From contig NZ_CANLNS010000001.1 of the NCBI RefSeq assembly GCF_947492715.1, positions 930,001 to 994,000 of the forward strand: a DNA stretch of 64,000 nucleotides. The letters are read 5' to 3'. The DNA is from an uncultured Psychroserpens sp. Lineage in GTDB: Bacteria > Bacteroidota > Bacteroidia > Flavobacteriales > Flavobacteriaceae. Shown here piece by piece: positions 59,858 through 64,000 of this stretch; position 1 is the first letter of the stretch; every line of letters begins with the position of its first letter. A program made the position numbers and the translations under genes. The notes below the pieces were generated by a model that did not search any database, was not told the origin of the DNA, and saw nothing but the letters and a program-made list of their open reading frames with translations.

Positions 59858-62800
59858 TTACTTAATTATTACTTTCTGAGTTTTGCTTTGAATATCACTA
59901 CTTAAGTGCACCACATAAACACCTGAACTCATTGTAGAAATGTCTATAGTATGCATAGTTTGAGAATTACTTAAACTCACCTTCTCAATTAAACGGCCTT
60001 GTAAATCATAGATAGTTAATTTAGAATCCATAAGTAAAAGCCCTTTAACAATTAACTCTTTTGGACGCGTTGTTGTATACATTTCTAAATCATTTTCGTT
60101 GGGCGTATTAACACCTAAAGTCGCTTCATTAAAGTGTAAAAAGTAACGTCCAATGCTGGTTAAGTTTTCGGTGGGCGTAATGGTATAATTTGTCGTATTA
60201 AGTAATGTGAACGTATTAGATTGCGTGTCTTCAATATATACTTCAACATTTGAGGGTATTGTACTTTCTGAAATACTAATAGTGAATTGTTGTCCTTGTC
60301 CAACATGAACTCCTAACGGAATGACAGCATTTTCTAAGGCGTCAAATCCTAAAGATTGTATCGCCATATCAATACCAGTACTCTCTTCTAATAAATGTGA
60401 GTATAAAGCAAAACTTGAAGGTGCTTGTTCTCCATAAATACTAGAATCATAATTAAAGTCCATTCCGTTTGAGGCATTATCTGTAACATAAAAATCTGTT
60501 TTATAACGTCCTCCTGAGGTTAAATTTAATTCTAATTGTAAATGTGCAATATTGGAGTTTCTTCCTGGAATAAAATCGTCTGTATTACCAGTGATTCGCA
60601 TAGTTGATGTAAAGTCGATTCGTCCATTATTAGTTGCAGAAGCCACTAAAAACCCTTGACCAGGTGTAATAATAGCATTCGGGTTCGCTTCAGAATAGGC
60701 CATGTTCCATATGGTCCATCCGTCAGATGCATTCCCATCATATCCATAAATCCCAGCGCTTTCAAAATCAAATTGCGAGTTATTTGCTGCAAGAAAATCA
60801 AACAATCTAATATAAGAAGGGTACGGGTTTCCAACTAAATTCCATTCTGGGTTTGTTGGTCCGTCATTTACTATTGGTACACTAACATCTCTAGTGTTTA
60901 CTAATCCCGTAAAAGTAAAAGTGCTTGCATCTGTTGAAGCGGCTCGGTATCCAGTTCCTGCGTACATTGGTGCGGTTTCGACATCGCTATACAGTAGGTA
61001 AGTATCTGTTATTTTATCAAAAGGACCAAATAAGAATAATGTGTTCCCCGTATTACTTACAATATTGGCATTAGACATTCTAAAATCGAAAAATGACTCG
61101 CCAAAAACGGGTGGTGCAACAAGGTCATTTCCACCAACGCTAGCTGTGGTATTAACGTATCTTCTGTACATCACTTTTCCAACCACTAAATTAGCAACTA
61201 TTAAACTAGCATATTCATTAGAGTCTGAGTCAAGAGTTACATTATCATTTGAAATTAGATTTCCGTTAACGGTTAGTGATTTAGATTTTTCAACAAATAC
61301 ATTTGCACCTCCTTCAACTCTTATATCATTAATTTGAATATCATCAGATATCGAATATGTTCCATCTAAGACAATAGCATTATCTGTTCCTGTTGTTGGT
61401 GATGGAGAGTAAGGTATCCAAGTGTTATTCGTGTAAATCAAATCATTAGATCCAACTAACTTAATCGAATAATCTTCAACTTCACCCCAAGTAAAATCCT
61501 CACAAGATGTCGGAACACCATTATATTTCATAGAAACACGCATTCTCGTGTCTGTTTCTGTTGCACTAGATGGGATAGTAAAGTTACCGCTAACGCTTGT
61601 ATTCTGATTAGGGTTAATTGTGAATACTTCTTCTCCAGAATCTTCAAAATCACCATCATTATTAAAATCAATCCAAACAGCATAGGCCTCATTGTATATT
61701 GTTCCAGTCCAAGTTGGCGTCACAGTAATTGTATATTGAGTACCTTTTCTTAGAATCGTTGACATTGCTGTAAAATCTGAATAGAACTGGGCATCAGATG
61801 TGTTATCAATAGTATTTAATTGAACTCTGCTAATAAACTCGTCATTAACATTATTACTTTGAGAGTCACAATAGGTTTGTGCAGGGCCAGATAAAGTAAG
61901 TACACCAACTTCATTGCTATCCATAGAGGTATTGTTGGCTCCATCTTTAGCAATCACTTTAAAACTATAGAGTGTTTCAGGAGACAATCCGGTAGCCTGA
62001 TAAGTTGTGGCTAAAACATCTTGAGCAATCAAACTAGCGCCTTGATAAATATCATAACCAACAGTAGCTATATTATCTGTAGAAGCCTCCCAATCTAAAT
62101 CTACTGTTGTAGTTGTAGTGTTACTGGCCAATAAATTTAATGGTGTCGTTGGTGCCTGTGTATCCAGCTCTAATGTTGTTACATTAATTGTATTACTAGC
62201 GGCTGAGCTGTTATTTGCAGCATCTTTAGCAATAACATAAAAGGCATAGTTTGTATTATCCGTTAATCCAGACACCTGATGGGAAGTTATAGAGACTGTG
62301 GCAATTAAATTATTGTCTTGGTAAATTTCATATGCCGTAACTCCTATATTATCTGTAGCGGCAGTCCAGTTTAAGTCTAAGCTCGATTGTGTAACATTAC
62401 TAGCTGTCAAATTTGTTGGAGCAGTTGGAGCTTCTGTATCAGGTAATGTTCCTGTGATTTCAATTGCAAATGTTTCTTGATAATACATACAGGTTCCAAC
62501 GGAATAAGTTACGACATAGTTGCCGTTTGTAGATGCAGACAAATCAATAACACCTGTATTAGAATTAATAGATAATCCTGTTGTGCTTGCAAATGTTCCG
62601 CCAGTAAGACCAGATATGGTTGGTGAGGGGTTCGCATCACTAACATCATAAGAATTAGCAGCATAAGAAAAATTCGCGAAATCATTGTAATGAATGTCAA
62701 TATAATCCAATACTACGGCAGCATATTCTTTTGCAAAAGGCACTAAAGTTTGAGGTCTTGTATCATACACATTCCCATTATATGTTCCGAGATCCCTTAC

Positions 62801-63754
62801 CCGCCTATTAACTTCTGTCATAATACCATCTATATGACCGCCACCTCCAACATTACCTCCGCTACTACCTGTTCCATTTCCAGAACCGTGTCTTCGATTA
62901 TTGTAGAAATCTCCATCAAAATAAGCATTAGAATGAGGCCTTGTATCATCACAACTCGTATTTCCATAGTCTGAATTACTAGGAACAGCTCTATATCCAG
63001 AGGTAACACCGCATCCTGGGTTGACATTTGCGTTGTAAAATACAGCTGGTTGATTTTGAAATAGCTCTCCCAAACTATTTACCCCTCTTATTAATTCTTC
63101 ATGGGTATGACTATTTAAGTTATTCGATACTAGATTCTTAATCGTAGATCTATTAATATTTGTAGTGCTATTTAAATTGCCTGTATTTAATTGTGTAGCA
63201 GTGATATTATATCCTATTTCTATTCTTGGTATGGTATGACTTTGACCGTGTAAATCAATGTATAAACCTTTACCCCAATTTGCTTCAACAGAAGCACTGG
63301 CCTGATCAATAAAACTATGCCAAGCATTCCAATGGTCTAAAGCATCTGAATCACCACAAGTGGCTTCGTTTTGTTCGCGGTTAGGGTCAAGTTTTGATCT
63401 GTGTAAATTATTAATGATAACATGTGCATAGCATCCTGTTAGTGCAAATATTTCAGCTTGAATTTCACGAATTAAAATGTCCGTATTATCATCACGTTCG
63501 TTAGTACCACAACTTCTATCTGGTAATGTCGAATCATTATCTGGGTAGAAGGTTCCTCCTATTGTTTGTCCAGACAACTTCACTCCTCCATGAGGTGCAG
63601 AAATAATTATAGGCAAATTCCCAGGTATATATTCTATATATTCTCTAGTATCTCCATTGAATTGTTCATAGAATGTTGATACGCCCGGAGTTTGCGCATT
63701 TGCCTGAATAGCCATAAGCAAAACTGCGATCAAAAAACGAAACTGTGAATTCAT
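59858..63754 (-). CDS. Large T9SS cargo protein with N-formylglutamate-amidohydrolase-like domain, FN3 repeats and GEVED domain
   Basis: The protein has 1,298 residues. A signal peptide (MNSQFRFLIAVLLMAIQANAQ) is followed by a catalytic-looking domain (about 30-350) with PIIISAPHGGVKLSG, NERDDNTDILIREIQ, NLHRSKLDPNR and GLYIDLHGQSH, matching the His/Asp pattern of N-formylglutamate amidohydrolase-like zinc enzymes. Then come a cadherin-like strand region, two FN3 domains (about 440-525 and 535-620, each with LDLNWTAATDNIGV or a related stretch), a GEVED domain (AYAVWIDFNNDGDFEDSGEE and FTWGEVEDYSI), a low-complexity beta region, and a C-terminal type A sorting domain ending in YVVHLSSDIQSKTQKVIIK. 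It is exported by T9SS and may be surface bound. The substrate is unknown. Confidence 0.8.
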   Translation of the reverse strand: MNSQFRFLIAVLLMAIQANAQTPGVSTFYEQFNGDTREYIEYIPGNLPIIISAPHGGVKLSGQTIGGTFYPDNDSTLPDRSCGTNERDDNTDILIREIQAEIFALTGCYAHVIINNLHRSKLDPNREQNEATCGDSDALDHWNAWHSFIDQASASVEANWGKGLYIDLHGQSHTIPRIEIGYNITATQLNTGNLNSTTNINRSTIKNLVSNNLNSHTHEELIRGVNSLGELFQNQPAVFYNANVNPGCGVTSGYRAVPSNSDYGNTSCDDTRPHSNAYFDGDFYNNRRHGSGNGTGSSGGNVGGGGHIDGIMTEVNRRVRDLGTYNGNVYDTRPQTLVPFAKEYAAVVLDYIDIHYNDFANFSYAANSYDVSDANPSPTISGLTGGTFASTTGLSINSNTGVIDLSASTNGNYVVTYSVGTCMYYQETFAIEITGTLPDTEAPTAPTNLTASNVTQSSLDLNWTAATDNIGVTAYEIYQDNNLIATVSITSHQVSGLTDNTNYAFYVIAKDAANNSSAASNTINVTTLELDTQAPTTPLNLLASNTTTTTVDLDWEASTDNIATVGYDIYQGASLIAQDVLATTYQATGLSPETLYSFKVIAKDGANNTSMDSNEVGVLTLSGPAQTYCDSQSNNVNDEFISRVQLNTIDNTSDAQFYSDFTAMSTILRKGTQYTITVTPTWTGTIYNEAYAVWIDFNNDGDFEDSGEEVFTINPNQNTSVSGNFTIPSSATETDTRMRVSMKYNGVPTSCEDFTWGEVEDYSIKLVGSNDLIYTNNTWIPYSPSPTTGTDNAIVLDGTYSISDDIQINDIRVEGGANVFVEKSKSLTVNGNLISNDNVTLDSDSNEYASLIVANLVVGKVMYRRYVNTTASVGGNDLVAPPVFGESFFDFRMSNANIVSNTGNTLFLFGPFDKITDTYLLYSDVETAPMYAGTGYRAASTDASTFTFTGLVNTRDVSVPIVNDGPTNPEWNLVGNPYPSYIRLFDFLAANNSQFDFESAGIYGYDGNASDGWTIWNMAYSEANPNAIITPGQGFLVASATNNGRIDFTSTMRITGNTDDFIPGRNSNIAHLQLELNLTSGGRYKTDFYVTDNASNGMDFNYDSSIYGEQAPSSFALYSHLLEESTGIDMAIQSLGFDALENAVIPLGVHVGQGQQFTISISESTIPSNVEVYIEDTQSNTFTLLNTTNYTITPTENLTSIGRYFLHFNEATLGVNTPNENDLEMYTTTRPKELIVKGLLLMDSKLTIYDLQGRLIEKVSLSNSQTMHTIDISTMSSGVYVVHLSSDIQSKTQKVIIK

Positions 63755-63841
63755 ATAGTTTTTAGGAATGTAATAGCATTAATATATACAAGGTATTGAT
63801 AATCTCTTTATTAGACTCATATTTTTGTTGTATGTCACAAA

Positions 63842-63873
63842 AAAAAAGCCCAGATACGTGATCTGGACTTTTT
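63842..63873 (-). terminator. Terminator after the partial T9SS gene
   Basis: AAAAAGCCCAGAT and ATCTGGACTTTTT pair with one mismatch around a 5-nt loop (ACGTG), flanked by A and T runs on either side. It stands 18 bp after the stop at 63891 in minus direction. Confidence 0.75.
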
Positions 63874-63890
63874 AAAGTTAATTGGTATTT

Positions 63891-64000
63891 CTATTGTTTT
63901 ATAAATCGTTTTGTTAATGTTTTATCTTCTAAGGTAAATATAATTTGATAGATGGCTCCATCAAGTTCACTTATATTAATAGCATCGTTTTTAACGATTC
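63891..64000 (-). CDS. Partial T9SS-cargo C-terminus
   Basis: The stop codon is at 63891-63893 and the frame stays open to the window end. The visible 35 residues include ISELDGAIYQIIFTLEDKTL, then TKRFIKQ, the pattern of a type A T9SS sorting domain (a Gly-Xaa-Tyr strand and a basic final K/R strand). The rest of the protein lies outside, so its function is unknown. Confidence 0.65.
   Translation of the reverse strand, partial: IVKNDAINISELDGAIYQIIFTLEDKTLTKRFIKQ

Noticed and set aside
1-64000. CRISPR array, tRNA or rRNA genes, insertion sequences
   Set aside because: I saw no regularly spaced direct repeats, no cloverleaf-like sequences, and no transposase-like proteins or flanking inverted repeats. 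This was a visual read only; a tRNAscan or ISfinder run would settle it.

Overview
The window is AT-rich, densely coded DNA from a member of the Bacteroidota, most likely a marine-type Flavobacteriaceae. The evidence is: two proteins with type IX secretion (T9SS) C-terminal sorting tails; several promoters with the Bacteroidota -7 motif TAnnTTTG and no visible sigma70 -35/-10; a hemC-hemD fusion; and a HemJ-type protoporphyrinogen oxidase. I see no tRNA, rRNA, insertion sequence, integrase or CRISPR array.

Region 1 (1-17919, all minus strand) is one tight run of eleven genes with gaps of 2-55 bp, and it is the most unusual part of the window. In transcription order it encodes a 97-residue protein, a CHAP/NlpC-like amidase with a peptidoglycan-binding domain, a second peptidoglycan-binding protein with a possible His/Cys active site, six large (708-900 residue) beta-rich proteins, a two-TM coiled-coil membrane protein, and a partial protein with a caspase-like (clan CD) His-Gly/Gly-Cys signature. 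Five of the six large proteins share an N-terminal domain, and the sixth carries part of it internally. None has a visible signal peptide. I recognise no described system with this content and treat it as the candidate undescribed system.

Region 2 (18235-20969) is a NarL/DesK-type two-component system with a membrane protein and a lipoprotein; two terminator hairpins separate it from region 1. Region 3 (21180-31319, minus) is core metabolism and envelope: a radical SAM protein, enoyl-CoA hydratase, a HAMP histidine kinase, hemJ, a VPS10/BNR propeller protein, a MATE transporter, hemH (ferrochelatase) and a small secreted protein. Region 4 (31470-45141) has a giant TraB/GumN-like protein and an AraC regulator divergent from the heme cluster hemA, hemCD, hemE, (EI24-like, GNAT, CHMI-like), hemF, a membrane protein, hemB and two small c-type cytochromes. 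With hemJ and hemH nearby, the window encodes glutamyl-tRNA reductase and every later step to protoheme except glutamate-1-semialdehyde aminomutase (hemL).

Region 5 (45154-47868, minus) is a four-gene operon of unknown function. Region 6 (48051-51197) is an OmpR-type two-component system. Identical direct repeats lie at the same distance upstream of its own promoter and of the promoter of the following secreted coiled-coil protein, which implies a shared regulator. Its leader contains a small ORF and a terminator-like hairpin. Region 7 (51261-59852, plus) holds a CorC-like protein whose start codon lies inside a perfect 28-bp palindrome, Ogt, a DUF4442 protein, a serine hydrolase, two tandem S41 peptidases and a 3'-5' exonuclease. 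Region 8 (59858-64000, minus) holds a large T9SS protein with an N-formylglutamate-amidohydrolase-like domain and the tail of another T9SS cargo.
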